This document shows positions 51,801 through 63,000 of a DNA stretch of 64,000 nucleotides, one piece after another. Position numbers and translations under genes: made by a program. Below the pieces are notes generated by a model that saw only the letters and a list, made by a program, of their open reading frames with translations, was not told the DNA's origin and made no database searches. Origin of the DNA: Patagioenas fasciata (lineage: Eukaryota > Chordata > Aves > Columbiformes > Columbidae); the NCBI RefSeq assembly GCF_037038585.1, contig NC_092520.1:4972001-5036000 (forward strand), in the 5' to 3' direction. How positions within the stretch are numbered: position 1 is the first letter of the stretch; each line of letters opens with the position of its first letter.

Positions 51801-54800
51801 TCTTATAAAGGCCAGGAAGGGTTTGAGAGAGCACCATGGAAGTTGCGTTTGCACCACAGTCCTCTTGAAATGGAACGGAGAAGATCTGAAGGTCTAACTG
51901 TGCTGCAGTAGCAAATCACACCCCGCATGACTCCACTGAATGTGTACAAGATGATAGATGCAATCCAAAATATTACAAGAATAGAAGAGTTCCTGCAGAG
52001 ATTTGCCCACAAACAACTGTTCTTACCTTTCCGGTCGGGTTTGAGGTTGCGGTTGACTGGCGGGGGCTGGATTTCACTCAACCGTCTGTGGCACTGTGCC
52101 ATGGCTCCTCCTTTATGCACGGGAAGGGTGGCTGAGGACAACCCCACCAGGTCAAAGTGATGTGGTCCAGGGCTCATGGGGATGTAGAGATTTTGGGCAT
52201 TGTCGTTGGCTTTCTCGGAGTGGATCAGGGGTGAGGAACTGGGGTTCATGGGAACATAGTTGTCCTCAGAGTCGGTGCTGTGGGAGCGGGCCACCACTGC
52301 CTTGGCTTGCTGGGGGACAAGTGAGGGGATGTACTGTGAGCATCAGACACTGTTCAACCCCATCCCACTATAAACCCCATCATCCCATCATTACTGAACA
52401 TGTACCTGAGGTGGGACCAGCTCTAACATCTCAGGACAGAGGGAAGGGATGGTCTGTCCCCTCCTTGGCCATCAGTTTGCACTGAGAAGGTCTACCTCCA
52501 CTATTTCAAAGACACTGTGACATCTTGAGTTCAGGGCAAGGTCTTAATAACCCAGACTTGAGCCTCTTCTCATGATCAGAGTGAGCTGCAGGAGCATGCT
52601 TTAACCTGGAAAGTCATTTTTCCCTGGGCTCTGGCCATGACTAAAATGCAATATGAAAGGCTGCTTTAATGTCATTTCCAGTTCAGGAACTCTCAGAAAG
52701 TGCACAAAAGAGGCTGTTCTGGCAACATGTCAAAATTCAGCTCAGCAGCAACCCAGGCTTTCAGGAAGAAGCCAAACTCCTGGGTGCTTTTCTTGGGTCA
52801 AAGCTCCAAGCAGACACACTCTGTGGAAGCACCCAAAGCAAAGCTCTGCATGTGGTTCTGGGTTAGGTGGTTGTCCCTCCATCTCTACCCTGCTGGCCAC
52901 CATGGTTTTAACTGAAATTAGTAATAAAACCCTTCTTGACTTAGCTCTGATGTAATGGTTTGTGAGATTCAACCTGGAACTGATTTGTCTCTGAATCTAT
53001 AAGGTGCGAAAGGTGCCTATAGCATGGTGGCTGATACCGAGGCCAACTCACCAGGTAGGAGTTGTACCCGTCGTTCATCGACTCGACTGACTGCACAGTG
53101 CTGCCGCCCCCGTGCTGGGGGTATTCGTACGTCTCACAAGAAGAAGCTGCAACACAACCACAAATGCACAACATGTCCCAGCACTAATAAACTGCTAATA
53201 AAAAGGGCTCCTAAAAACAAAATCCGGGTACTGTGAGGGAAGAATCTACTCTCGGTGATTGAGACTCTGGTGGGAAGATGTGTCCTTTAGCCTGTCACAG
53301 ACTCCCTGCTATGCTCCCTCCCAATTAGCATCTCTCTGATGTGTTAACGCAAATGCACGGGCCACGCGGACCTAACCTGGTTCTGTCAAAGTGCTGCAAA
53401 AACCCAGGGGTGAAGATGTCAGATAAGGTAGATCACGGTGACAAAACTGGGTTAACGGAGAGATCTGTTATGGCTTGCTCAGCAGATGTGAGGGCTGCCA
53501 GCCCCTGGTAAGGGGAATATGGGGTGAGAACGGGGTGCTAAGCTCTTAGACTCATCTACCTACTGCTAAGCATGGGTCTGATCTCAACCTAAAGGTTGGT
53601 ATTTAGGTAGGAGGAGATAGAAGAGGCATTTCAAGGAGCTGTGTGCCTCATTTACAGTATGTTTTCTCTCCAACTGCCCCTTCTAAGTTATTTTGCAACT
53701 ATCTAATCCTAGGCACAAAGTTTGGAAATGGCACGTCATCCATGGCCAACGGGAAGGGCAGTTCTGCTGCACTGAGGGCATCAGATCTTGAAGATGTGCA
53801 AAATTATGACCCTGTCTGGTGAGCAAAACCAAGATAGCTCCAGGCTGAAGTGCGTTCTGTTAACCACGGTTATGAACTGAACTAGAAGCAAGCTAAAAAT
53901 GGCTGAAATCACCAAAATCTGGTGAAGAGCTGCATGGGCAAGCAGGCTTGAGGTTCTGGCTGAAGGAGCAACACAACCAAGAGTCAGGTGAGCAGCTTGA
54001 GCGGGCAGAGCCCTGGAGTTGCCTCTCCATGTCCATTACATACAAAAAACAGGGTCAGATCCTGACCAGGGAGAGCTTCTTTGTGTCCAACCCCCTAGTT
54101 GATGCCATCAGCCACCTCAGCCCTACCACAACCCAGTGGTACTGACCCATTCAAGGCTCCTGGGTAGGACAAAGCCACCCCAGAGCTCCCCACCCCCAAA
54201 TTCACCTCGGTGCAGCCTGCTGTTCTCCACCGCTGGCAGCGTGTTTCTCCGGGGGATGGTGGCTGCCATGGGGGCCAGCCCTAAGTTTTCACCAGGTTGG
54301 GGCCGCTGTGGTGGGCTGCCCCACCGCGGCTCCATCTGCCCAGGTTTCGGAGGCCGTGGGGGTGGTGTGGCAGGCGAGTCGCTGGCGGACACAGCCAGAG
54401 CATTGTGGTTCTTGTCCAGTGTAAATGTCCTGGGGATCTGGTAGATGGAGAGCGGGGTGGCAGGGATGTCATAGGAGTCCGTGGAGAGCTCCCCAAACTC
54501 CTTGCATAGGGTGTTGTTGGGAGTCTTGTAGGTGTAGACCTCCTCATTATCCGTTTCGGAGCTGGTGAGGCTCGACTTGGGGTGGGTGTAGGAAGCGAAG
54601 GCGCGCGGGAGGTCGTACGCACTGTCCCTGAACTCCGAGTTGTGCCGGCTGGGTTTCGGCAGGCTGTAAAAGCCGTGGAGCTGCCCGCCGACCCCGTTCA
54701 CGCAGTGCCCATTGCCCTGGGAGAGCTTCTGGACCGCTGTGTCGCTCCGCATGAAGAAGGCAGACCTTGTGGCTTGGGAGAAGCTGGCACTCCTGCGGAG

Positions 54801-57800
54801 GAAGGGGAGAAAAGGGCTGAGATGGGGGAAGACCCAGTCCTGGGGTGCACTGAGTTCTGCTTCCCGAGTTTGTTATCTTCCCAACCCACACTGCCCAACC
54901 CCAGGGCAATGGGTACATCTCAGACCCCTTCAAACATGCCCACAGCCCATTTTGTCCTGAAAACACCTTCAAAATGACACAGTTACAGCTGGGAGTGCTC
55001 AGCTCCATGGTGGGGCTTTGGGGAGGAATAAGCCTTTTATTCAGATAAATAGCTCCAAAAGGGCATTTTTTGCATCAGCTGAAAACAACCCAAGACATGG
55101 CTGCAAAGCATTACCCCATCAGTGTTGCCATCATGCGTTGGCCACCTGTCCACAGTGCCTTGCAAATGCGTTTGAGAGGGACTGGAAAAATTCCTGATGG
55201 TGTAGATGAGGTTCTTAGGTATGTGATTAAGTGCCAGTGTTGGGTTAACAGGTGGACTCGATGATCTTGAGGCTCTTTTCCAACCAAAATGATTCTATGA
55301 TTCTATTTCAAAGCCTCCAGCCATGCCACCATCATTTCATCTTGCAGGACAAGCCCAGCTGAGATTTTGGGTTTGCAGCCCTGATCTGCAGGGGAGGAAG
55401 AATGAACCTCAGGGTTGAATTCAGATTTATAAAAGCACTTGAGTGCTCTTGGTTGAGTGAGGCAGCATGGTCATTAAGTCCCTGCCTTGCTAATGACTCC
55501 TTGATCTGTATTGTGGTCACACCTGGGGACAGCAGCCAGGACAGAGGGCAAGCACTGGGGAGACCTCGGTCCTCTAATGACTGCTTGTTAGCCACTGCTC
55601 CTCTGCTAATTCTCTGCAAGTTGTTTCATCTCCTGTTTTATCCCTCCTGCTAATTCCTCTTTCAAGGCTCCAACATTGCAGAAGACCATGAGCCCCGTGG
55701 GCTTGGCTTTCTGTACCCCTAACCTCAGCAGATGACATTTTCTCAAGTCAGGGAATGCTTGAATTGGCTACTTGGTCTTTTCTTTCCCCCCACCTCGATC
55801 CCAACCTACAAGACTCAGAGAAATGCAAGCATCTCTGACGAAGCACTGGGACATGAGGATAAGCCATGGCAGAGCTGAATGTGGATGATGATGATACCTT
55901 CCTTCAAGCCATCTAAAGCAGTGTGGAAGTAGAAAATACAGCAAAGCTCCAAAAAAGAGTTACCCTGCCATGAAAAGCTGATGTATACACACAGGGAGGG
56001 TGAGAGATAGCCTTGGGCTGGGTATTTTTACTCACAGAGGTATAACCACATGTAGCTCAGGCTTTTTGGGACCACATGGTGACAGCCAGAAAAGGCTCAG
56101 CCAGCCCCATTTAAACATCTCTCCATGGAATAGTGTCCTACCCTGTGTCAGTCATCATGCTGGGAAAAATGGAAATGGTTATGGGGAAGTTGCCAGTTGT
56201 GGCAAATCACTGGGGAAGTTCCAGCCCTATGGGAAAAGCTGGGAGATGCTGGTTTCCACCACTCTGGTGGGGTTGATGCTCTGCAGGGACAACAGGGACT
56301 CCGTTTCATGGAGCCAGCACGAGATGGCGCTCAGAAATAGGGCTCATTTGGGGAAAAAAAACATAAGTGATGCTGCGATATGATAAACGAACCCCTGACT
56401 CGGTGCGCCCAGGAGATGTTTGGGCTTTGTCAGGGTCCTTTTGGCTGACGACTTGAAACATCTCGCGGGTTAATTATTCAGCATTGCCCGCCAATTAGCT
56501 ACTATTACCCTCATTTTATGGATGAGTAAAGTAAGAGCTCCGACGCTGAAAGGGGAGGGATTCCCAGCAGTCCTGCAGCCTGGCCCTGTGCACTGGGCAT
56601 CGATTGGGGCCATTATTTCTGGCCCAGTTGCAGAAGCTGCCGCTGGCCAGTTTGTCTCTGGCCACCAAAGCGTTGGTGCTTGCTCCTTCCTCCCTGGTGT
56701 CCCAACCACACGTGGGCTCTCGGAGGGTGGCTTTTAGGTGTCCTCACAGCTGGACATCAGAAAGCCTTTTTTTTAAACACCGTTCCACTAACTCCATCTG
56801 AAGTTAATTTTTTGGAGCCCTTTTCTGCCGTTTTTATTTTTTTTGGGGGTAGGGGAATGCAGCTGCAGCAGGAAAGCCCAGCGGAGGCTGCAGTCCAGGC
56901 TCTGCTCTCACCCCACACCAGCTGGGCTCCATCTCTCCCTTCCTCCCTCCTCGCCACTCTCGCGAGCCAAAACTCTTCATGCCAGAAAAAAAACTTCCTC
57001 GCTATTTAAGGCTGTGTCTGGGGGTGGAGAGCTGCCACCGCTCAGAAATACCACATGGTGCACCAAGGGCTGCTGTGAAGCCCAGCAAGCTCTGGGCTAC
57101 AGCAGGGATGGACAGAAGAGCTATGCAAACCCTGCCCATCCCTCTGGTTGTGTTTTTTTCCTGGTTAAAGGTAAGAATTAGGGCCCCATCTGCAGGATCA
57201 CAGAGTGGATGACGTTGGAAGGGGCCTCTGGATGTTGTCTGGTCCAACACCCCTACTCAAGCAGGGTCACCCAGAGCCAGTTGCCCGGGACCGTGCTTTT
57301 GAATATCTCCAAGGATGGAGACTCCACAACCTCTCTGGGCAACCTGCGTCAGTGCTTGGCCATCCTAATATTGAAAAAGTGTTTCCTGGTGTTCAGAGGG
57401 ACCCTCCTGTGTCTGCGCTCATTGCCTCTGGTCCTGGCACTGGGCACCACTGACAGCAGCCTGACTCCATCTGCTTTGCACCCTCCCTTCAGGTATTTAT
57501 ATACATTGATAAGATCCCCCCTGAGCCTTCTCTTATTCTGGTTGAACACTTCAGGTCTCTCAGCTTTTCCTCTTAGGAAAGATGCTCCGGTCCCTTCAGC
57601 ATCTTCATGGTCCTTTGCTGGACTCAATCCAGTATATCCATGTCTCTCTTGTACTGGGGAGCCCAGACTGGACACAGCACTCCAGGTATGGCCTCACCAG
57701 TGCTGAGCAGAGGGAAGGACCACCTCCCCTAACCTGCGGGCAATATTTGGCCTAATGTAGCGCAGGACACCATTTGCTTTCTTTGCTGATTCATGTTCAA

Positions 57801-58646
57801 CTTGGTGGCCATCAGGATCCTTTTCTGCCAGCTTGCTTTCCAACTGGATGGCCACCAGCATATACTGGTTCTGGGGGTTGTTTCTTCCCATGTGCTGGAC
57901 TTTGCACTTATCTTTGTTGAACTTCGTGTGGATCCTGCTGGTCCATTTCTCCAGCTTCTTGAGGTCCCTCTGGTATATCAGCAAGACCATCTGGCCTGTC
58001 AGTCACTCCTCCCAGCCTGGTGTCATCTGCAAACTGGTTGAGGGTATACCCTGCCCCCTCATCCACAGGATCAATGAAGATGTTAAACAGGACTGGACCC
58101 TTTATTGACCCCTGGGGTACACCACTAGTGACTGACCTCTGACTTGACCTTCTGCTACTGATCGCCATCCTCTGAGTCCGGCCATTCAGCCAATTTTTAA
58201 TACAACCCAGAAAGCCAGGAAACCCAGGAGCTTGGGAGATTGCTGCTCTGACCTCCTCCTCACAACCGCAATAAGCTGAGACCATCGCTCAGGGATTTCT
58301 CCAGCTGGGTTTTGCAGACCTCCAAGAATGGAGGTGGGTTGAGCCGCTCACCCCAACCCCTCCCTCAGCCATCCCTGAGGTTTGGTCCTGGGTAGGCTAC
58401 AATACCTTGCATTTTCTGACTTTCTGCTCATACACTGGTGGAGGAAAAGGTAATCCTGGGGGGCACTGGCGGACAGGGTGCTCTGGAGGTGGCTGGTGGG
58501 CGAGTCGAAGGTGAACAGGGTGGGCTGGCTGGAGTGTGATGGCGCCGAGGACTTGCGCTCTCGCAGCAGGTGGTGGCTGGCGCCGCTGAGCTCTGCCGGA
58601 GAGGACCGAGGCGCATGGTTCATGGAGGCGATGCTCCTCAGGGTGT
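45728..58646 (-). CDS. GAB2: GAB2, GRB2-associated binding protein 2 (3' eight coding exons; 5' part outside window)
   Basis: GAB2 is a cytoplasmic docking protein that is tyrosine-phosphorylated downstream of receptors and recruits GRB2, SHP2, PI3K p85 and 14-3-3. Minus-strand coding exons are 58406-58646, 54206-54792, 53052-53146, 52027-52309, 51020-51110, 48617-48719, 47660-47785 and 45728-45871, 1670 nt in all (about 556 codons). All junctions are GT-AG and in phase. By recalled human numbering they cover residue ~126 to the end of a 676-aa protein. Visible motifs: 14-3-3 sites RSASFS and RRNTLP; GRB2 SH3 sites PPPRPPKP and PPVNRNLKP; p85 sites YVPM, YIPM and YVAM; SHP2 sites VDYLAL and VDYVQV. 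The start codon and PH domain lie past the right edge, so this is a partial gene. Confidence 0.96.
46821..46900 (-). mobile_element. CR1 3'-end fragment in GAB2 intron
   Basis: The plus strand reads gtcacagaatcatagaatag, then cttgggttgtaagggacctt, then catctagtccaaccc. Confidence 0.82.
47660..47785 (-). CDS. GAB2: GAB2 exon with SHP2 site VDYLAL
   Basis: The minus-strand acceptor is ctacattag and the donor is GTACGG. Its 42 codons begin [20 protein letters not shown] and pass through [16 protein letters not shown]. The VDYLAL tyrosine is one of the two C-terminal SHP2 SH2-domain ligands. Confidence 0.95.
48617..48719 (-). CDS. GAB2: GAB2 exon with third YxxM motif
   Basis: The minus-strand acceptor is tgtccttacag and the donor is GTAAGG. 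It encodes [17 protein letters not shown], then [16 protein letters not shown]. The YxxM core is kept, but the +2 residue is Ala where the mammalian motif is YVPM. Confidence 0.94.
48790..49313 (+). mobile_element. CR1 3' fragment in GAB2 intron
   Basis: It begins with the cctggtgaggccgcatctgg block, continues through agcctggagaagctgagagg and ends cccagccattctgtgattct. It starts about 70 bp upstream (minus-strand sense) of the GAB2 exon at 48617-48719, in antisense to GAB2. Confidence 0.9.
51020..51110 (-). CDS. GAB2: GAB2 exon ([10 protein letters not shown])
   Basis: This minus-strand exon is 91 nt, with acceptor tttgtccccag and donor GTGAGT. It encodes [20 protein letters not shown] and PVTKSWSRP. 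Split codons match both neighbours. Confidence 0.93.
52027..52309 (-). CDS. GAB2: GAB2 exon with two p85-binding YxxM motifs and the GRB2 SH3 site
   Basis: Minus strand, with acceptor tgtcccccag and donor GTAAGA. It encodes [10 protein letters not shown] and NLYIPMSP (PI3K p85 SH2 ligands), then [16 protein letters not shown], whose PxxxRxxKP core is the atypical GRB2 SH3-C ligand. The start residues ([12 protein letters not shown]) align with the mammalian exon boundary. Confidence 0.95.
53052..53146 (-). CDS. GAB2: GAB2 short exon ([10 protein letters not shown])
   Basis: This minus-strand exon is 95 nt, with acceptor tgtgttgcag and donor GTGAGT. It encodes [15 protein letters not shown] and continues to [11 protein letters not shown]. 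It is in phase with both neighbouring exons. Confidence 0.94.
54206..54792 (-). CDS. GAB2: GAB2 large central exon
   Basis: The minus-strand acceptor is ccttcctccgcag and the donor is GTGAAT; the exon is 587 nt. It encodes RSASFSQ (a 14-3-3 site), [60 protein letters not shown] (SH3 ligand) and IPRRNTLPA (14-3-3 site). It ends with one base of an Ala codon. The YDIP tyrosine differs from the mammalian sequence I recall. Confidence 0.96.
55155..55307 (+). mobile_element. CR1 3' fragment in GAB2 intron
   Basis: It contains gatgaggttcttaggtatgt and the tail ccaaaatgattctatgattc. Confidence 0.87.
57194..58290 (-). mobile_element. CR1 fragment (about 1.1 kb) with reverse-transcriptase remnant
   Basis: The plus strand begins ggatcacagagtggatgacg (CR1 tail, reverse orientation). 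Minus-strand translation between 58285 and 57908 shows SGVPQGS and FADDTRLGG, the reverse-transcriptase signature of CR1, followed by stops. It ends about 115 bp from a GAB2 coding exon. Confidence 0.92.
58406..58646 (-). CDS. GAB2: GAB2 coding exon, first one visible
   Basis: Read on the minus strand, the acceptor ccctgcgcag is followed by a frame encoding [20 protein letters not shown], then [20 protein letters not shown] and SENA. The Arg codon is split at donor GTATTG. It matches the GAB2 segment just after the PH domain. A CR1 fragment ends about 115 bp from its donor side. Confidence 0.95.
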
Positions 58647-58973
58647 CTGCGCAGGGAAAAAACACACCGGTGAGAGTATGGACACAGTGACCCCACAGCG
58701 TGTGTTCCTGGGATTTTCCTTACTGAAATGCTTCAGCATTTATGGAGGTTGGTGGGTTTGCTCTTGGCTCTGAGTGATGCACTGGACAGAAGGCTCCTCT
58801 ACTTGGAGCGCATGCAACTAGAGGCACCATGTAGGGGAATAAATATTTTATCATAGTTAATAGTTTTATCATATTTTATACTTTTCTCACATGCTCAGTG
58901 GCTTGCAGGGATGTCTGGGGGCTGTCAGACCAATTCATGGGGAGACCAGTGGGTTGTTAAAACCTGGTTAAAA

Positions 58974-59545
58974 AGAGGGAGAGGGAGAGGGAGAGGGAGA
59001 GGGAGAGGGAGAGGGAGAGGGAGAGGGAGAGGGAGAGGGAGAGGGAGAGGGAGAGGAGAAGGGAAGGGAAGGGAAGGGAAGGGAAGGGAAGGGAAGGGAA
59101 GGGAAGGGAAGGGAAGGGAAGGGAAGGGGAGGGGAGGGGAGGGGAGGGGAGGGGAGGGGAGGGGAGGGGAGGGGAGGGGAGGGGAGGGGAGGGGAGGGGA
59201 GGGGAGGGGAGGGGAGGGGAGGGGAGAGGAGGGGAGAGGAGGGGAGAGGAGGGGAGAGGAGAGGAGAGGAGAGGAGAGGAGAGGAGAGGAGAGGAGAGGA
59301 GAGGAGAGGAGAGGAGAGGAGAGGAGAGGAGAGGAGAGGAGAGGAGAGGAGAGGAGAGGAGAGGAGAGGAGAGAAGAGGAGAGGAGAGGAGAGGAGAGGA
59401 GAGGAGAGAAGAGAAGAGAAGAGAAGAGAAGAGAAGAGAAGAGAAGAGAAGAGAAGAGAAGAGAAGAGAAGAGAAGAGAAGAGAAGAGAAGAGAAGAGAA
59501 GAGAAGAGAAGAGAAGAGAAGAGAAGAGAAGAGAAGAGAAGAGAG
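58974..59545. repeat. 570-bp mosaic polypurine (GA-rich) microsatellite in GAB2 intron
   Basis: A nearly pure purine tract on the + strand, built from successive blocks. These are (GAGGGA)n at about 58974-59054, (GGGAA)n to about 59127, (GGGGA)n to about 59230, (GGAGA)n to about 59405 with a mixed transition, and (GAGAA)n to about 59545. It creates spurious open frames on both strands. Confidence 0.97.
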
Positions 59546-60018
59546 GAAGAAGACCTTCCACAGTAGAGTTTCTGCTTCTGTCTTTTCTTAGAGACCTTTT
59601 GCAGGTAACTTTAGAGATGTAATTTAAGTCATGCCCATCCCTCTGTGTAAGAGCATCACTGCTATCCTTTTGCAGACAGGTAAACTGAGGCATGAGGTGG
59701 AAATGTGAAGGGACATAATGACAATAGAGATGAAAATTCTTCTGATGTTTCACCAATTCTCTATTAATTTTGTGGCCTCAAAAGAGTCCCTACTGTTTTC
59801 TGCTAGGAAAATGAGAAGTAGACCCAAGGTGTGATTCCTGGCACGTGCTTTCCTTGCTCAAGGAGAAATACGCTTTAAAATATTATATTTGTTTCAACAG
59901 AGAATATCCTAGAGGTCAGGAATAATCACTGGGCCACTCCTGCCCTCTAATAAGTGTGTTCCAAGAATTTGAACCAGGGCTGAATTTTTAGAGTGAAGCC
60001 GTAAACTCCCATTAGAAA

Positions 60019-60041
60019 CAATAATAAATAAATAAATAAAC
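60019..60041. repeat. (AAAT)n microsatellite
   Basis: Tandem aata/aaat units in the GAB2 intron. Confidence 0.7.
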
Positions 60042-63000
60042 AAATCAAACCAAACCCAAAAACATCCACGAACAAACAAAACCTCAATCCCCCCAACCCC
60101 AAACCCCCAGAAAATTCACAAGCTGCAGAATATTTTGGGAAAGCCGCTCCATCTCTGGCTTCAGAAGACCATGCACAGTCTCCCTGCCATGGATGCACCA
60201 CTACCATGTGAAAACCACTCATCATTGCTCACTTCAGTCACCCTTTATAATAGCTCTGATTTACATTTATTGGTGCTGACGCAAAACACAGAAAAAAACC
60301 CAAACCCTAGCAAAAAGAACACCTTTTCTTTGGTAAATCCACATGTTTTCTGACCATTTCTGATTTAAGGATTGCTCCCTTGTTTGCTCCAGTTTTATGT
60401 CCACCTGCCTTCAGAAACCCATAAGGGAACCTGCTCCATTATGGGGAGGAGGGGGATTTTACAGATTTCCAACTTCTTTTTTCTATTCATCCCCTCAAAT
60501 CCCAGATCCTACCAGAAATTTTGGGCTTGACTCTTCTATACTGCAGAGAAACGAGTTCTCTGTGAAATGGCTGTCATGGCTCCGACAAGGAGATGCTCCA
60601 CATGGGGTGATTTTTCACTGCCTTCTGAATCGTGTCAAGATACAAAATCGATCTGTCTGCCGCTCGTTCACCGCCACTACATTTTTTTTTCCTGGCGTTA
60701 CTGCAAACTTCACTCAATGCAGAAAAGTACATTAATAAAAGGCAAAGAGCGTGGCTCGACTCTGTTGTTTCGTTTGTGCAAAACACAGAAAGGATCAATA
60801 TTTAACACTGACATTAAGGGTGGGGGATGAGAGCTTAAAACTCTGATTCCTGCCTTCTTTGCATGGCCATTAAAGATCCCCCTGTGCTTTTCATGGGAGT
60901 AAAATGGCTATCTCGGAGTGTCCTTGGACAAAACAGTGCCTTGACCCTCATTCTTATTAAATATTTATCTTGTTGCAGTGCAGGCTGATCCCCACTGGAA
61001 AAGGAATCTTGAGAGCTCTAGGAATCCCAAATCTTAGTCCTAAATCAAGTGATCTGAGGTCAACCAGTGTGGTAGAGGCCATGTCTATCTTTCTATCAAA
61101 AACAGAGGGGATGTACTCAAAATGCCTCTAGGAACAGTCCCACAGATCTTTCTACCTCCCAAATCACAGCCGGGAGTTGCCCAAGACATTTGGCTTTGGC
61201 CAAGAGTCTCCCAAGGATGGTGGGAGGATGGGAGATTGGTGTTGTGTCTCCATCCCAGCATGAAGGTCACCTTTGGGGACAACTGTGGGCTGCGCTGGGT
61301 TGAGGTTCTTCTACCCTGACCAATCCTTCAACACTATCCCTGCAGGCTCTGCAGTTGCCATTGCATGGAAAAGCCACGTCAGGCCAAAATATACCCAGGA
61401 GTTGGAAATTACACAAAGTTATTAGTGCTGACTCAGCCTAAGGGGAGACCTGGGGCTGCACGGAGGGGATGGTCCCCAACATCACACTGGGGCACAGCAA
61501 ATTCAAACCACAACACTTTGAGGAGCACAGTGAATCTTGCATTGCAGGGTGGGGGAAGCTAATCTTTCCCTAAAAATCACTGTGATTTGGGGAAACCGGA
61601 GAATACGGTGTAAAAGCTCTTTGGAAGCAGGATGAATTACCCCATGGTTACTCCAGCAGCATGAAAGAAAAAGGGGGACTAAAGGCACCGGGCAGCAACG
61701 CCTGGTAAAAGCAAGTTGCTTCCCCGGGGGAGGCCGCTCTATCGACGTCCACATCGATTTTCAAAATGAATTCCCAGCTCACTTCCCGCAGCGACCCGGC
61801 CACCGAGAGCATTAGCGGGAGCGAATTCAGGACTCACGTACTCCATTAGGTCTGCGAGATGAACTCTGTAACAGCAGGTGAGAGATGGATTGCTCCGTGG
61901 GCATGGGAGGGTATTGCAAGGGCTGGGAAGATAAATCCTACAGCTGCAGAAGGGGACTGCTAAGATTGCTCTGTATTTTTTATGTTTTGTTTTGGTTTGC
62001 TTTTTTTTCATAGGAAAAAAAGGACAGCTCGTGCACTCAGGTCACACGCTGATGATGGGTCCTGCTGGGGGTGCAGAAAAGGGGGCAAGAAAGGAAATTG
62101 TGGCAGAAAAATGGTATTAGACGCTATACATGCTAAAGGAAAAAGTCAAGACATTTGTGGTCTTGTAGTAGCCTGAAACGGAGAGAGGATGTCACGAAGG
62201 TAAAGCACACAGGGTGAATTGCAAGCCAGACATCCCAAAGTCATTTCGACTCACCATGCCGCAGCTCCTGGCTCCCAGGCAATGAACACTAAGGCTCCTT
62301 TCCCATGTCCACATGGGACACTCAGTGAAAACCTCCTGAGGGTCCCTTCTGGATGCTTCTGGGCATTGGTCCCACCCACATCATGATCAAAGGTGCTCAA
62401 CTCAATCCAGCCATGAGCCAAGAAGAATGATGCTTCTCCATCCCTCATGGCCATCTGTCTTGGGGCCATGGATAAACCCGTGGCCTCCCTTTATTTAACA
62501 GCATAGACGCAGCCTTCCAATCCCTTGGCTTTATGTTGAGAGCTTGAGTTTATCTGGAGGGAATGTATCAAATACAGCCAAGGAGGGATAAGATCCTGTT
62601 CCAGTTCCTATTGCCATTCCCAGGGGGGCAGAGCTAAGGTTATATAGTGGGGCCATGTGGGAAGTGTCTCTTAACCCCACATTTCCTGGCTGGTTCTCTG
62701 AGTTCAGGGAATTGGACTCCCACGGTCTGGAAAAAGGCAGCGTTGGACGCCCACAACTTAAAATTTGATGTCAGCAGCGTGACTTGCATGCATACATCTC
62801 GCTGGGCTCATGCTGCAGCTGTTGTGCTGGTCACTGAGAGAACATGAGCCAGAGGCTCGGTGGGGATGAGCCAGCAGGGCCCTGCAAAACCCAGGTTGGC
62901 CAAAGGCTGGGCACTCACTAGTCCAGGTTAAGATGTGCCTTTTTGGCCATATGTTGTAGCAAAAGGGGGAAAAAACCTTCTTGCGACTCTAGCCCAGAAG

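Noticed and set aside
57694..58285. Minus-strand frame with SGVPQGS and FADDT motifs as a host gene
   Set aside because: These are CR1 reverse-transcriptase remnants with stops, not a host gene.
58911..59756. Long open frames on both strands (226 and 262 codons)
   Set aside because: The frames are created by the stop-free polypurine/polypyrimidine microsatellite.
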